Below the pieces are notes generated by a model, which was given only the letters and a program-made list of their open reading frames with translations, had not been told where the DNA came from and ran no database searches. Both the position numbers and the translations under genes were made by a program. A DNA stretch of 64,000 bases from Armigeres subalbatus. Its lineage: Eukaryota > Arthropoda > Insecta > Diptera > Culicidae. Shown one piece after another: positions 45,780 through 57,890 of the stretch; positions within the stretch are counted from its first letter, which is position 1, and each line of letters opens with the position of its first letter. The DNA lies in NCBI RefSeq assembly GCF_024139115.2, contig NW_026943225.1:124001-188000 (forward strand), written 5' to 3'.

Positions 45780-48700
45780 GGGAGGTGAGACGAAGGGCGA
45801 CAAGGAGAACCTTCGCCAGGCGCAGTGGCCTTGATCAGTTACCCCAAACGTCGCCCGGGGAGGCGATGGTGGAGCTTGTGGTGGGCAGACGAGGTGCGGT
45901 CGATGTCAAAATGGACGGCCCCACTTCTGACCCGCGTCATCAACTCAGTGATGACCAACTATGAGGATAATGGAGTCAGACCATGAAAGTAATTTCAGAC
46001 GTTTCGGACGTATATGTCCTTCCGGATACCGAGTAAACTACAGTAAGGACCTGAAGAGGCCGTACTGACCCTGCGCTCTAGTCGTGGAGGCGAAGTCGGT
46101 GGAAGTCCTTGCTGGAAGCCAGAAGGAGGCAGAGCACAAGATCCGTCTTCTTACTGAAGAGAAGGAGTTGGCGTTAGACAAGCGGTGAAGGCCTCGAAGG
46201 AGGCCGATCGAAGTTCTGCCTCCTTAGCAGGGGAAGCAGCTGGCGAAGCCGGACTGCAGAACTTCAAAGGTGGATGGCAATTAACGGAGCAACCCAAGCT
46301 AAGTAAGGTCACGCAGAAGGCGGGCCTGAAAGTAGCTAAAGCCTCGGTTCGACAGTCGAGAAGGTCCGAGTGGATAAGACCGAGAGGAAACGGTACCCAC
46401 CGGATGATACCAGAGGATCGCCGGAAGGAAGACCTGCCATGGACGGAGGTCTGAATCCAAGAAAGGCGAAACGGAGTCGTCAGCAGGTCGCAAGGAGTGC
46501 GGCCAGAGGGTGGAGCAGGTCACTGCGTAAGAAGGGTAGACCTGTGTGAAAGGGGCGCCTTCAATGGCAGCGACAAGCGAAGGACAGACGTGAAGCGACT
46601 ATTGTCAAGACGACGATAAAAGCTATGCGTTGATGTCTTAAAGACTATGAGAGGCAACGGAAGCTCTCTAGTCTAGGAGGGGATGTCAACTCATCCGTAG
46701 AACGCGCAAAGGCAGATGATTCTCGTCTTAAAGCGGGATGCCGCTCGGGAGAGTTCCGAGTTGCAGGTTGCCTCATTCAGTACCTATGGCTCGAGGCCAG
46801 AAGGTGCTGGATAATGTAAAACTGAAGGATTGGTTGCGTGCTCGTTGAGCAGCCAACTATCAGGCCTGTTACAGTGCCTTTGGCCACGGTCTGTCGGTTA
46901 ACGAGTGTAAAGCGGATGTTGCCTGCTGTCGACCCATACCGCATCCCTGCTGGGAACGGAGTTGGATTACGGAAAGTCCGGTATGGTGGGAATTTGGACT
47001 TGTGGCGATATCATCCAGAAGAAATATCTTCTCCCGACGATGAGGGTCTAGCAAAGTGTGAAGTTTACTTTTGTAGCTGCTACTGTCCCCTAGATGGAGT
47101 AGGCAGTACACTAGGTAGTTGATATTCTTGCGTAAAACAACTTTAAACCAGCTAGTTGCAGGTGACTTCGTGTAGTTCTGCTGAACGAAGGTCAAGTGCC
47201 AACTGAGAACCGAGGTGAGTCATGTATCGACGTCACCTTTCTGCAGCCTACAGGATGGACAGAAGAGCCAGGATAGATGGTCCACGAGGGTCATACTTCT
47301 AGCGACCATTAGGAGGTACGTTTAGTACGCTAGTGACTAACGAAGAATATTATGGAATACTATGTACGATGTACGATGCTGATGGAGTATTACGCTTAAG
47401 TCTCCCGGTCGTGAAGATTGAAAGTATTCGCGGATGACAATGCTAGAGGTAAAGGAGACACTCGACGAAGCCGACTGAAGGTTTATACGCGATTGGCAGA
47501 GTGGAGAATGGCTCAACTCGAGGGGTTGTCCTTGCACACCACAAGACGGAAGTCGTGGTGGTGCATAACCGTCATGGGTTGCAGCAAGCGAGGATAAGAG
47601 TAGAACCTGCAGTTAACTCCGTGAGGTCTCTAAGCATCTGGCGTGATGATCGACGAGCTCAATTTCTTACGAGCCACGTCGATTATGCAGTCAAAGGGCT
47701 TCATTCGATAAAATCTTATCACGAATGATGTCCAACAGATCGACGGCATAGTCAGTGTAAGCTGATAGCTGGCGTAGCATTGTCTATCATCCGCTATGGT
47801 GTACCGGCATGGGCACGTAGCACCAAAGGCCGAGTACAATGTAAAGAAACGGATCAGAGTACACCGCTGATGTGTTCATTCGTTCGCGAGCGCATATCGC
47901 ACCATATCATATCGAGGGCGGTGTGCGTTATAGCTGGAATGATGCGATCGACATACTCTTAGAGGAAGATGAGTGCTACAACGAAAGAGACTCGTTGCAA
48001 AGTGACGTGTCAAGAGAGCAGCTTCTGCTCAAATGGCAAAGAGCATGGCCACCGCAGTCAAAGGTCGTGGACCCACAGACTGATTCCAGATGTGTCCAAC
48101 TGTAATAGGAAGCATGGTCAAGTCAATCTCCACTCAACACAGGTGTTTCAACATGGCTGCTTTAAGAAATTCCTACACAGGTTTGGCTTCTCGCAGATTC
48201 TGCGGAGTGTCCTGAATGTAGTGAGGTAGACGGCAGAGCATGTGATGCCATGCCGCTGATTCGAGGTAGAACGCAATGCCATGCCGCTTATTAGTGGTAT
48301 GGATACAACCCGGACAACCTCAGCAGAGGATGTGCCAGAAGAAGCTATATGGAATGCGGTGAACACAGCACTCAACAGATCATGTCGAAACTGCAGCGGT
48401 GGTGGCGTCTTGAACAAAACCAACGAGTGCGTAAGGGCACCTGTGATGCAGTGAACATTTTACCACCTACGAACCAACATGTCGCGGTGGGGCTGCGAGA
48501 CCCTAGTATGTAGATATAGAGGCACAGGCTCACGCGGTGGTTGTTGTCGTGGGTGCTCGTCTCAACGTGAGATTATGATACGGACCACTAGGTTACTATC
48601 ATAGTTGCGATCGACGGGTGGTGAGGTAGCCACCCTGAAGTCGATGGGGCTGACGTCCAGTGCGCATAGATGCGTGAGCGTTCTCATAGTCCTCCCGATG

Positions 48701-48845
48701 TATTGCTTAATTGCGGCCGACGGATTTCTGGCGAAAGGTTTTGGTTTAGTGGATCGGGTAAGAGTTATGATAGCCCATCCCACACTACCTGGAGACTTCC
48801 TCACGTGTCTGGTTGCAGATTTCCGTTTACTCTCTGCCCAAAAAT
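45780..48845 (+). pseudogene. R1-like non-LTR retrotransposon, heavily decayed
   Basis: A gag-like coiled and basic region lies at 46090-46460 (EVLAGSQKEAEHKIRLLTEE). An endonuclease remnant is near 46990-47250 (FYFCSCYCP-like, AGDF, NRGESCIDVTFLQP). An RT 3' part is near 47500-47720 (LAHHKTEVVVVHNRHG, then SHVDYAVKG). The R1-type C-terminus is near 47740-48420: CKLIAGVALSIIRYGVPAWA, CVIAGMM, LLKWQRAW, FKKFLHRFGF and EEAIWNAVNTAL. Most of the RT fingers and palm are deleted. A 3' UTR-like tract reaches about 48840. The gag and 5' limits are approximate. Confidence 0.75.
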
Positions 48846-48904
48846 AATAATAACACTACAAGATAGGTACACGCAACACAAACGCAATTTTGATTCTATT
48901 TTGG

Positions 48905-48965
48905 TGTTGTTGCTGTTAGTGATTGAAAGGCGATCGTTGATAATAAATCGGTTCTTTTGGAATCA
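48905..48965 (+). repeat. Flanking direct repeat, left copy
   Basis: GTTGTTGCTGTTAGTG, TTGAAAGGCG and AATAAATCGGTTCTTTT also occur in the same order at 49709-49765. The two copies bracket the RTE fragment at 49093-49660. Confidence 0.65.
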
Positions 48966-49092
48966 CCATTTTATAGTATAAAGGGTTGAGCTGCTTCATA
49001 TTTTTCTTACAAATGCAAATCATAATCGCTCGGCAGAGACTGTGGGAAGTTTCCGATGGTGGAGAACTGCTCCGCGCGTCAGAGGAGCTATT

Positions 49093-49660
49093 ATTATTAT
49101 TTATATCAGATCAGCGCGAAGTGGCCTGTGCGGTATAAGACTTCTCCATTCAGGTCGGTCCATGGCTCACGTCGCCAACCACGCAGTCTCGGAGGGTCCG
49201 CAAGTCATCTTCCACCTGATCGATCCACCTTGCCCGCTGCGCACCTCGCCTTCTTGTCCGTCGGATCGTTGTCGAGAACCATTTTCACCGGGTTACGTCC
49301 GACATTCTGGTACGTGCCCGCCCATCGCAGTCTCCGATTTTCGCGGTGTGAACGATGGAGGTTCTCCAACACTGATGCAATCGTGGTTCATTCGCCTCCA
49401 CGACCGTCCGCCATCTGCACCCCATAGATGGTACGCACACTTTCCTTTCGAAAACCTGCGCGCGTGGTCCTCCACGAGCATCGTCCAGGTCTCGTGTCCG
49501 TAGAGGACTACCGGTCTAATACGTTTTGTAGATTGTCAGTTGGTACGGCGGCGAACTCTATCGATCGGAGCGTCTTGCGGAGTCCAAAGTACGACGATTT
49601 CAGCACTATGCGTCTCCGAATTTTCGTTGGTGCTGTCAGAGGGCTGAAAATTATTTCGCA
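49093..49660 (-). pseudogene. RTE-like retrotransposon 3' fragment
   Basis: The reverse complement matches the post-RT region and 3' end of the element at 19403-22030 (roughly its 21470-22035), including the blocks encoding GHETWTMLVED, RWAGHVARM and RRLLYTAQA. It starts on the minus strand near 49655 and ends in an AATAATAATA-type tail near 49093-49110. The tail fits RTE-type short-repeat 3' ends. It is 5'-truncated and frameshifted. Confidence 0.85.
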
Positions 49661-49708
49661 TGATGGCATCTGTTAGTGAAATTTACTCTCAAGAGTCATA
49701 CTTGGTCT

Positions 49709-49765
49709 TTGTTGCTGTTTGTGTTGAAAAGGCGTATCATTGGAAATAAATCGGTTCTTTTAAAC
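49709..49765 (+). repeat. Flanking direct repeat, right copy
   Basis: TTTGTTGCTGTTTGTG, TTGAAAAGGCG and AATAAATCGGTTCTTTT correspond to 48905-48965. A weaker relative lies near 41755-41800. Confidence 0.65.
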
Positions 49766-49799
49766 CATTTCGCAGAAATAAAGCTGATCCGAGAAGCAA

Positions 49800-52325
49800 T
49801 TTTTTCAACACAAACCGCTTAGTAACGTCAGAAAGATCAATCAAACATGACCTTATGTTGGCTAACGACTACTTGGTGGTCGTTTTAGTACACAACTCTT
49901 CTGATTTTAGTGCAAATATTTGCTGAATACGAACAATTGTACTTTACGCCTATGCAGCTCAATTATGGTGTGGTTTCCATCCGTTTCATGAATGTCCTTA
50001 GAGTTTCCATCCTGGACATCCTAGGACAAAAAATCGGATTTAGGAAAACGGGATTTCCGATTCCGACATTATTTTGAAATCCGAAAATCCTGGGACCGAC
50101 AAAAAAATCGTTTCCGGTTCGCAAACAATTCAATTTTTTCTTCCTCACAAAAGTTATTTGGTTTAGAACGCGAAACCCAACTTACTGATAAACTCATATC
50201 ATTTTTGTTCCTACCATCAGACATGATGTTTTTCAAGTTCATTTATTTGGTGGCTCATGCAAGTATACGAGCCAAGGTTCCAGAGAAACAGACATGAAAA
50301 TATAGAGATGGCTAATAGAACACCTTCCCAAAAATATTAGGTTCCCCTATACCACTCAATCAAATATACTCTATTACCTATAGGCTATAGACTGATACTT
50401 TTCCAGCAGCTCAGCTCTCTATTAATTAAACGGCAAGTATCTACAGTACAAGAACAGCTACATCTATTTGGCGCTCGCTTCCTCCCCATATCCCGTCTAC
50501 AGCGAGGTTGTGTACACTAGCTGATATTCGCCTTGCTAATCTCCTCAAGGCGTCCAACATTGAGTCATTTTGAACTCTTGCCTCAAAACAATTCTGGTCC
50601 AATTCATGTCCTTCCAATCGACGTTCGTACAACAAACTTTCCAGCTTTACGCGCGCAGTGACATCTGACCGATGCTCTGCCTTCTATTTTTTTGTGTATC
50701 TCGATCAAAATCAACTCTGTAAACAGGCTGCAATCAATTCGTCCAATTCTCGGCTTCGTTAAAATTATATACCACTTTAATCGCGTCAACTTAACCCCAT
50801 TATCGTTAAATTATCGAGGTTTTACGTTAAATTATCGAACCTGATACTGAGTTGATTGATCTTTATCGCAGTAAGCGATTACTGACACAATTAACTTTAT
50901 CGGCGATAAGATACATTAACGATTAACATCAAGATTAGAAGCGATCTGTTCAAGATTACGGAAGAGCGCAGCTCTTGCAAAAAGTATCAATTAGTAGCTC
51001 ATGGGTTGGAGGATACTCTAGTATTGTGTCTTCCTATCCCCTATAGGTTATGTAACCAGATGATTCTACTCGCATCTTCCATCTTTCGTCACTAGGTATT
51101 AATGACAATCCCAGCAACTTTCAAACCCAATGGCTATTCAAAAACAATGCAAACAGTCAAGTCGAGTTCAACCGCCAGCGACCTTCTTCTCGGACTCAAT
51201 GGAGTCATATAATAGCACATGTAACTGAACGAAGTACAACATCTTTTGTAATTTCTGATTGTTTGATAATTCAACTGAATCTCACTAAATTTGATGAAGT
51301 AAAATCTAGAGTAAAACTGAATTTCGGATTAAAAATAATGAACATTCCAATCACTCATTCCAATCATATTCCACTTGGCAGTGCCTACCACAAAAAAAAC
51401 GCTTTCGAGTTTGTTTAATAAAATTGTCAATGAATCATAGCAGTCACCGCCCGCGGGTTGCTGTGTTTCTTTTGACATTAAAGCTTCCGTGAATTTGATT
51501 CGAGTTCGGCCAATGAAGTGTCGGGCATGGTTGTTGGAGGTTTGCCGTCCGGCGAATAGTTCTAGTTTCATAGTGCTTGGTTTTATATGCAGAAAATGCT
51601 CTAGAAAAAAAATTGTTTGAAACCTGAATTTTTAATCTTTTTTGTCTGACATGCAACCGCATGCAAAAGCGGTGCCGCGTCATTGCAATGTTTAGACAGC
51701 AATTAAAATCAATTTAATTATTTATTTTGGCGTTGGACAACGTCTTACCCGAAGGTACTGGGTGTCAAATCAGAATCTAAAATAGGGGACCGTCTCGAAA
51801 TCATGTAAGATTTTTAACGATAATAGAGCCTTTATCTTTTGACGGATTTTCGAGATTTATATACCAGTCGACTTCGTAATTCTCCAGAAATTTGTCAATT
51901 TCATTGAAACTTTTGATTATTTACTATAAACTATTCGAAATTTCAATTCTTGTCCTACCCAGTAAAAATATCAGAACCAACCAATCCCATACATGTATTC
52001 CCAACACGGACATCAGAATGATGTAAGTTACGGGCCTTATGACCTACCGTTTCATTTTCTCTGGGTATAAAAATCAGAAGGGGCGGGTTGTGTACAAGAC
52101 AGACGTTGGACAACGTACGAAGATTGTTCCGATTGATCTTTTTGCCGTCGCCAAGCGATTGTGTTTTGTGTATATAGAATAATAGTTTTGAAAAGAATGG
52201 ATTTATTTTCATTAATGAAAATTTCGAATCACTAAGAATCCGCAATGCAACAGAATGTCAACGGAAACGACAGGATATGAAAGTTAACCCACAGACAAAC
52301 AGACGTAACAGCTTGAACACTTTTC
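49800..52325. other. 2.5 kb without a supportable gene
   Basis: AT-rich, single-copy-looking DNA. 50000-50110 repeats AAAATCGGATTT-like and GGGATTTCCGATTCCG-like words. 50795-50935 has TTATCG/CGATAA-rich self-complementary sequence. Frames are all under 100 codons with no recognisable motif. Confidence 0.35.
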
Positions 52326-52405
52326 CAAACACAACATGTTCGTAACATGTAACATGTTCGCAAGATGGTGATAGAGAAGTTTAGTGATAGATCTAAACTT
52401 CTCTA

Positions 52406-52961
52406 GGGAGTGAGTGCTAGTAATGGACCCCGTGCGTATAATGGACCCCCTGAACAAAAACCGAGAGTTTACGCTTGAATCTACAATTTCCTGCAAACTT
52501 CCATAGGATAAAGTTGCTTCACTTATCAGGGTAGTAGTTCCATACAATTGTTTTGCACTGGGAGACTAAAATTTAGTTATATTAACTAATTTATGAATGT
52601 AAACGCGCTAGAGGGTCCATTACTAGCACAGAAGGGGGGTCCATAATAGGCAACAGGAACATGTGGAAATGGAACATGTAAATCAAATGGGGGGACCATT
52701 ATACGTATGTAAACAAACTCGATGTTGCGTATTATGGACCCGGGGGTGGCCATAATAGGCAACCTGGCTACATAATTTTAAAATACATATTTTAGTAGTA
52801 AAAATGAATGTTTTACCATGTGTTATGTACGAAACGCGATGCTGATACCTGTTGCTTGTCATCTAGTGCTGCAGAATGGAAATTTGTAATGAGTCTTACT
52901 CTAGCGAAGCGATTGAAGTAAGTCTCCGTCGTTAAGGGGTCCATTACTAGCACTCACTCCC
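52406..52961. mobile_element. 556-bp TA-flanked MITE (Tc1/mariner-type TSD)
   Basis: The left end begins GGGAGTGAGTGCTAGTAATG and continues GACCCC. The right end is its exact reverse complement, finishing CATTACTAGCACTCACTCCC at 52961. TA dinucleotides sit immediately outside both ends (52404-52405 and 52962-52963). The internal word TAATGGACCCC or its complement recurs several times (52421, 52439, 52612, 52730 region). No transposase is present. The TA duplication and short TIR fit a Tc1/mariner-mobilised MITE. The superfamily assignment is inference. Confidence 0.85.
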
Positions 52962-52963
52962 TA

Positions 52964-53579
52964 TCACTATCTTGCGAATATGTTACACGAAACAATGTTT
53001 CGTATGATATTGTCACCAGAAGGCGCTACAGTGAAATGTCAAACTCGAAGGATTACAGACTTTCGAAAACAGTAAGTCAAAAATATATTTGATTATTATT
53101 GAATAACCCATTATTCATTAATCGCGATTAAATCTATTATTAATCACGAATGCTCTGCAATTAACCTAATAAGACATTTGGCCGTATGTCATTTGAAAAG
53201 TGAGAAATTAGGAGTAAGAAGAGAGACGTCTCAATTCTCACTTCTCACTGTAAAAATGAGGAGCACGAAGTGAGTAGTGAGACGTAGCCATACGACCCTT
53301 CCCCGATTTGAAAACCTGCTGCCCTGTGGGGCTTTCAACAAATAGAAATTAGGTTCACTGGCGATGAAGATTTTCGTGACAGTTTAAGTAGTAAATACGA
53401 AAATTGCGATTCAAGTGTAAATACTAGATCGTGAGTCACATGGCATCCCTCACGTCGCCAAGCCCAGACCAGAAATACTCGGACGGGACAATCTATCCGT
53501 TATGATTCGTATGTTTGTTGAACTTAAAATCCTTACCTACGGTCTGCCAAACTCACCGTTTCACGCTGCCATCGACAAA
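52964..53579. other. Spacer and possible 5' debris of the Jockey-like element
   Basis: 53170-53300 contains words such as CTCACTTCTCACT and GAAGTGAGTAGTGAGACG that can pair. From about 53450 the sequence may already encode diverged endonuclease of the following element, with stops. Confidence 0.35.
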
Positions 53580-54203
53580 GCAGCTACCTAGACCTTCTGC
53601 TACTTAGACCTTCTATTAACGAATATACAGGAAGATTTTTGTGTGTCAGAATCATTGAATCCCTTATGGAAAAACGAAACATTCCACACAGCTATTGAAT
53701 ACTCTCTGTTTGTTCATGATTATCAAAAACCCAGCGACTGTGACTTCGAAGAAGTCCTTGATTACCATAAAGCAAACTATGACAACATAAGACATAAGCT
53801 AAGTAGATTAAACTGGAAGCAAATTTTAGAGAATGAAGGGAATATTGAATCTTCCGTTGATGTCTTTTATAACATCATTTTTAATATTATTACCGAAGAG
53901 GTTCCAATAAGGAAAAAAAGGCGGAACGGAAATTCGAAATATCCAATTTGGTATAATAGACAGATAAAAAATTTAAGGAATCGCAAACAAAAATTACATA
54001 AAAATTACAAACTAGACAATTCGAATGAAAATTTGGAAAAATATTTAGACATCTGCGATCAACTAAAACTAGCAATTGATGTAGCATTTGAAGAGTATAA
54101 TACGAAAACAGAAAACGAAATAAAGTCATGCCCAAAGAACTTCTTCAATTACGTAAAATCAAAATTAAAATCAGACAATTTTCCGTCATCCATGTATCTA
54201 GAT

Positions 54204-56235
54204 CAGCGGTTCTCAACCTGGGGTACATGTACCCCTGGGGGTACCTTCGCTGGCCCTAGGGGGTACCTCGGACAAAAATGCGTAATGGCGGACATATTAC
54301 AATTTCAATCAAAATTCATTGATAAAGTTTTGATAATTGTGTATTTTCTATTTCAAAAATTTATATTGTACATAATATGTAATGCGATCAATAAATCCCA
54401 ATTGAATCCTGCCTTCCACAACCAGCACAATGTATGAAGGGCTGCGGAACAAAAGATCAAACGAACAAAACGTCGAATGAACAAAATGATTTTTTTTTCA
54501 CTAAAACTCGGTTGCTTCGTTGCAAGAGGATTAGAAGCGTCCTTTTACGCCTCTCGGAAGCCTTCTTACAAGCAGGCTTCCGAGAGGCGTAAAAGGCTTC
54601 CTTTCAAGAGGCTCGGAAGCCTCCTTTCAATTGGTTAGGCTGCCTTCTTTCAAGAGGCTCGGAAGCCTCCTCTCAAGAGGCTCGGAAGCCTCCTCTCAAG
54701 AGGCTCGGAAGCCTCCTCTCAAGAGGCTCGGAAGCCTCCTCTCAAGAGGCTCTGAAGCCTCCTCTCAAGAGGCTCTGAAGCCTCCTCTCAAGAGGCTCTG
54801 AAGCCTCCTCTCAAGAGGCTCGGAAGCCTCCTCTCAAGAGGCTCGGAAGCCTCCTCTCAAGAGGCTCGGAAGCCTCCTCTCAAGAGGGTCGGAAGCCTCC
54901 TCTCAAGAGGGTCGGAAGCCTCCTCTCAAGAGGGTCGGAAGCCTCCTCTCAAGAGGCTCGGAAGCCTCCTCTCAAGAGGCTCGGAAGCCTCCTCTCAAGA
55001 GGCTCGGAAGCCTCCTCTCAAGAGGCTCGGAAGCCTCCTCTCAAGAGGCTCGGAAGCCTCCTCTCAAGAGGCCCGGAAGCCTCCTCCCAAGAGGCCCGGA
55101 AGCCTCCTCTCACGAGGCTCGGAAGCCTCCTCTCAAGAGGCTCGGAAGCCTCCTCTCAAGAGGCTCGGAAGCCTCCTCTCAAGAGGCTCTTAATCCGCCT
55201 CTCAAGAGGCTCGGAATCCTCCTCTCAAAGAGGCTCAGAAGCCTCCTCTCAAGAGGCTCGAAGCCTCCTCTCAAGAGGCCTCAAGCCTCCTCTCAAGAGG
55301 CTCAGAAGCCTCCTCTCAAGAGGCTCAGGCCTCCTCTCAAGAGGCTCGGAAGCCTCCTCTCAAGAGGCTCGGAAGCCTCCTCTCAAGAGGCTCGGAAGCC
55401 TCCTCTCAAGAGGCTCGGAAGCCTCCTCTCAAGAGGCTCGGAAGCCTCCTCTCAAGAGGCTCGGAAGCCTCCTTTCAAGAGCCTTTCTAGAGGCTCGAAA
55501 GCCTCTTTTCAAGAGGCTCAAAAGCCTCATTTCAAGAGGCTCGGAAGGATCCTTTCAAGAGGCTCGGAAGCCTCCTTCCAAGAGGCTTGGAAGCCTTCTT
55601 TCAAGAGGCTCGGATGCCTTCTTTCAAGAAGCTCAAAAGCCTCCTTTTCTAGAGACTCAAAAACCTCCTTTCAAGATGCTCGGAAGCCTTCTTTCAAGAG
55701 GCTCGGAAGCCTTCTTTCAAGAGGCTCAAAAGCCTCCTTTCAAGAGGCTCAAAAGCCTCCTTTCAAAAGGCTCTGAAGCCTATTTCGAAGAGGCTCGGAA
55801 GGCTCCTTTCGAGAGGCTCGGAAGCCTCTTTTCAAGAGGCTTGTAAGTCTGCTTTCAAGAAGCTCAGAAGTCTACTTTCAAGTGGTTCGAAAGCCTCCTC
55901 TCAAGAGGCTCGGAAGCCTCCTCTCAAGAGGCTCGGAAGCCTCCTCTCAAGAAGCTCAAAATTTTTCTTTCAATAGGCTTGGAAGCATACTATCAAGATG
56001 CCCAGAAGCGTTCTTTCAAGATGCAAAGGAAGCCTCTCTACAACAGGCTCAGAAGCCTCTAATAAAGATGCGCGGAAGCCTACTCTAAAGGGACTCAAAC
56101 GCTTAAAGAAGCTTCCCTTCAAAGGGCTTGGAATTATGTTTTCGAGAGGATTGAAAGCCTACTTTCGAGAGGGGTACCTCGAATCATGCAAAAGTTCGAA
56201 GGGGTACCTCTCAAGAAAAAGGTTGAGAACCGCTG
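54204..56235 (+). mobile_element. Complete hAT-like non-autonomous element with internal 23-bp minisatellite
   Basis: Inverted termini CAGCGGTTCTCAACC (54204) and GGTTGAGAACCGCTG (ending 56235). The flanking 8-bp duplications ATCTAGAT (54196-54203) and ACCTAGAT (56236-56243) have one mismatch. An 8-bp TSD with CAG...CTG ends is the hAT hallmark. The left subterminal region has a GGGGTACATGTACCCC palindrome, and GGGGTACCT repeats occur near both ends. The interior is 54270-54530 AT-rich, then the 23-bp array to about 56100. No transposase is encoded, so mobilisation would need an enzyme supplied elsewhere. Confidence 0.93.
54545..56100 (+). repeat. 23-bp minisatellite array, homogeneous core 54640-55480
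   Basis: Unit GAGGCTCGGAAGCCTCCTCT plus CAA repeats with few changes through the core. Variants (TTTCAAGAGGC, CAAAAGCC) increase towards 56100. Each unit contains two small self-complementary words (GGCT-CGGA-AGCC and CCTC-TCAA-GAGG). Frames through it are by-products. Confidence 0.96.
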
Positions 56236-57391
56236 ACCTAGATGAACGCGTCGGTAATTCCTCTGAAGACATCTGTAATCTCTTTGGAGATTTCTTCCAA
56301 GAAATATACACCACCTTTTCGGAACAAGATCGCGAGCGTGATTTTTTTGCGCCTGTCCCAGAATTTGCTAGGGATATTGGTGTTTATCAGATCATGGTAA
56401 ACGATATTCTAAACGCTTTAAAAAACATAGATGCATCTAAAGGCTCTGGCCCTGACGGTATTCCACCTGTATTTTTGAAGAGTCTGGCTAAAGAGCTGAC
56501 GGCACCTTTATTTTGGCTCTTCAGATTGTCACTGGAATCCGGAAGATTTCCCAGGGTTTGGAAAAGCTCTTACCTTGTGCCCATCTTCAAATCGGGCAAA
56601 AAATCGGACATTCGTAATTACCGTGGAATAGCCATTATCTCTTGCATTCCCAAACTTTTTGAATCTATTATTAATGAAAAATTATTTTCACAACTTAAAA
56701 ACAGTACATATTACGAATAAGCAGCATGGATTTTTCAAAGGTCGCTCAACCGCTACAAATTTAATAGAATTCATTGATTATACTCTTCATGCGATGGATA
56801 ATGGTAACTACGTGGAAGCTCTGTACACTGACTTTAGCAAGGCATTTGATCGCATTGACATTCCATTGTTACTCTTCAAATTGCAAAAAATTGGAATTGA
56901 GCCAGGACTCCTTAGATGGCTTGAATCTTACCTCACAGACCGGCAACAAATAATTAAATTTAATAGAAAGAAATCCAATCCCATTCAAGTCACTTCAGGA
57001 GTTCCACAAGGCTTCCATCTTGGCCCTCTTTTATTTATATTGTATGTAAATGACATTTCCCTCATTCTCAAAAATATAAAGCTTTTAATTTATGCTGATG
57101 ACATAAAGTTATTTATGGAAATAAAAAATGAAGACGACATTATCGTATTCCAGAATGAAATACAGATGTTTTATACATGGTGCAGAAAAAGCCTATTGCA
57201 ACTAAATGTAAAGAAATGCAACATATTATCATTCAGCAGAAAAAGAACAACACCAAATACACAAATTGTACTAGGAAACAAAACTGTAGAAAGAAGTGAA
57301 AGAGTTAGGGATTTAGGAGTGATTTTAGATTCAAAACTAACTCTTGTTGATCACTATAACACAATCTTTCACAAAGCTAATAATATGCTAG

Positions 57392-57890
57392 TGCGCGAGC
57401 TCGAGCGGTTAGTTTTCTGGAAAACAGTCATCACAATTTGAAAAATAAAACACTTGAACAATTCTGATGTGACTTGCTAACTCCAAGTCCAAAATCCGAC
57501 TCCCTTCTTTATTTACAAAAACGTTATTTATAACTACTGGCTATTGTTTACAATTATTCTCTCATTTTCAATAATGTTGCATACTACCTTTTTGAAGAAT
57601 GTTGCATGCTACCTACATTTACTCTCATGTGACATTCTGCTCCGAGAGCATTCGTACTCTCTAAATAAACAATTATTTAATAATTGAGTCAGCTACTATT
57701 TCTAGGCCAGCTAATTCGCCAAGTTTTGCTTATACTTAAATATCCGTTATTTTCAACAGCGGTTGCTATTTGATAAACATAAATGGACAGGTTCCAACCT
57801 GTCCAATCTTTCCTTTTGTTCGTTTATATGACATACTTTGAAAATAGAAGAAAAATGATGATTATTGCATGGCGTTTAGGGTCGCTACAC
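57392..57890. mobile_element. Solo LTR (499 bp) of an LTR retrotransposon
   Basis: Begins TGCGCGAGC and ends GGGTCGCTACA, i.e. TG...CA termini. It is flanked by identical 4-bp duplications CTAG at 57388-57391 and 57891-57894. It sits exactly inside the Jockey-like ORF, where one CTAG copy restores N-M-L-G-F-I-K. An AATAAA signal lies near 57443. There is no internal region, consistent with LTR-LTR recombination. The parent family (gypsy or Bel/Pao) is not determined. Confidence 0.88.

Noticed and set aside
46185..46454. Independent 89-codon gene
   Set aside because: It lies in the gag-like zone of the R1 remnant, and its lysine/glutamate-rich sequence fits that context.
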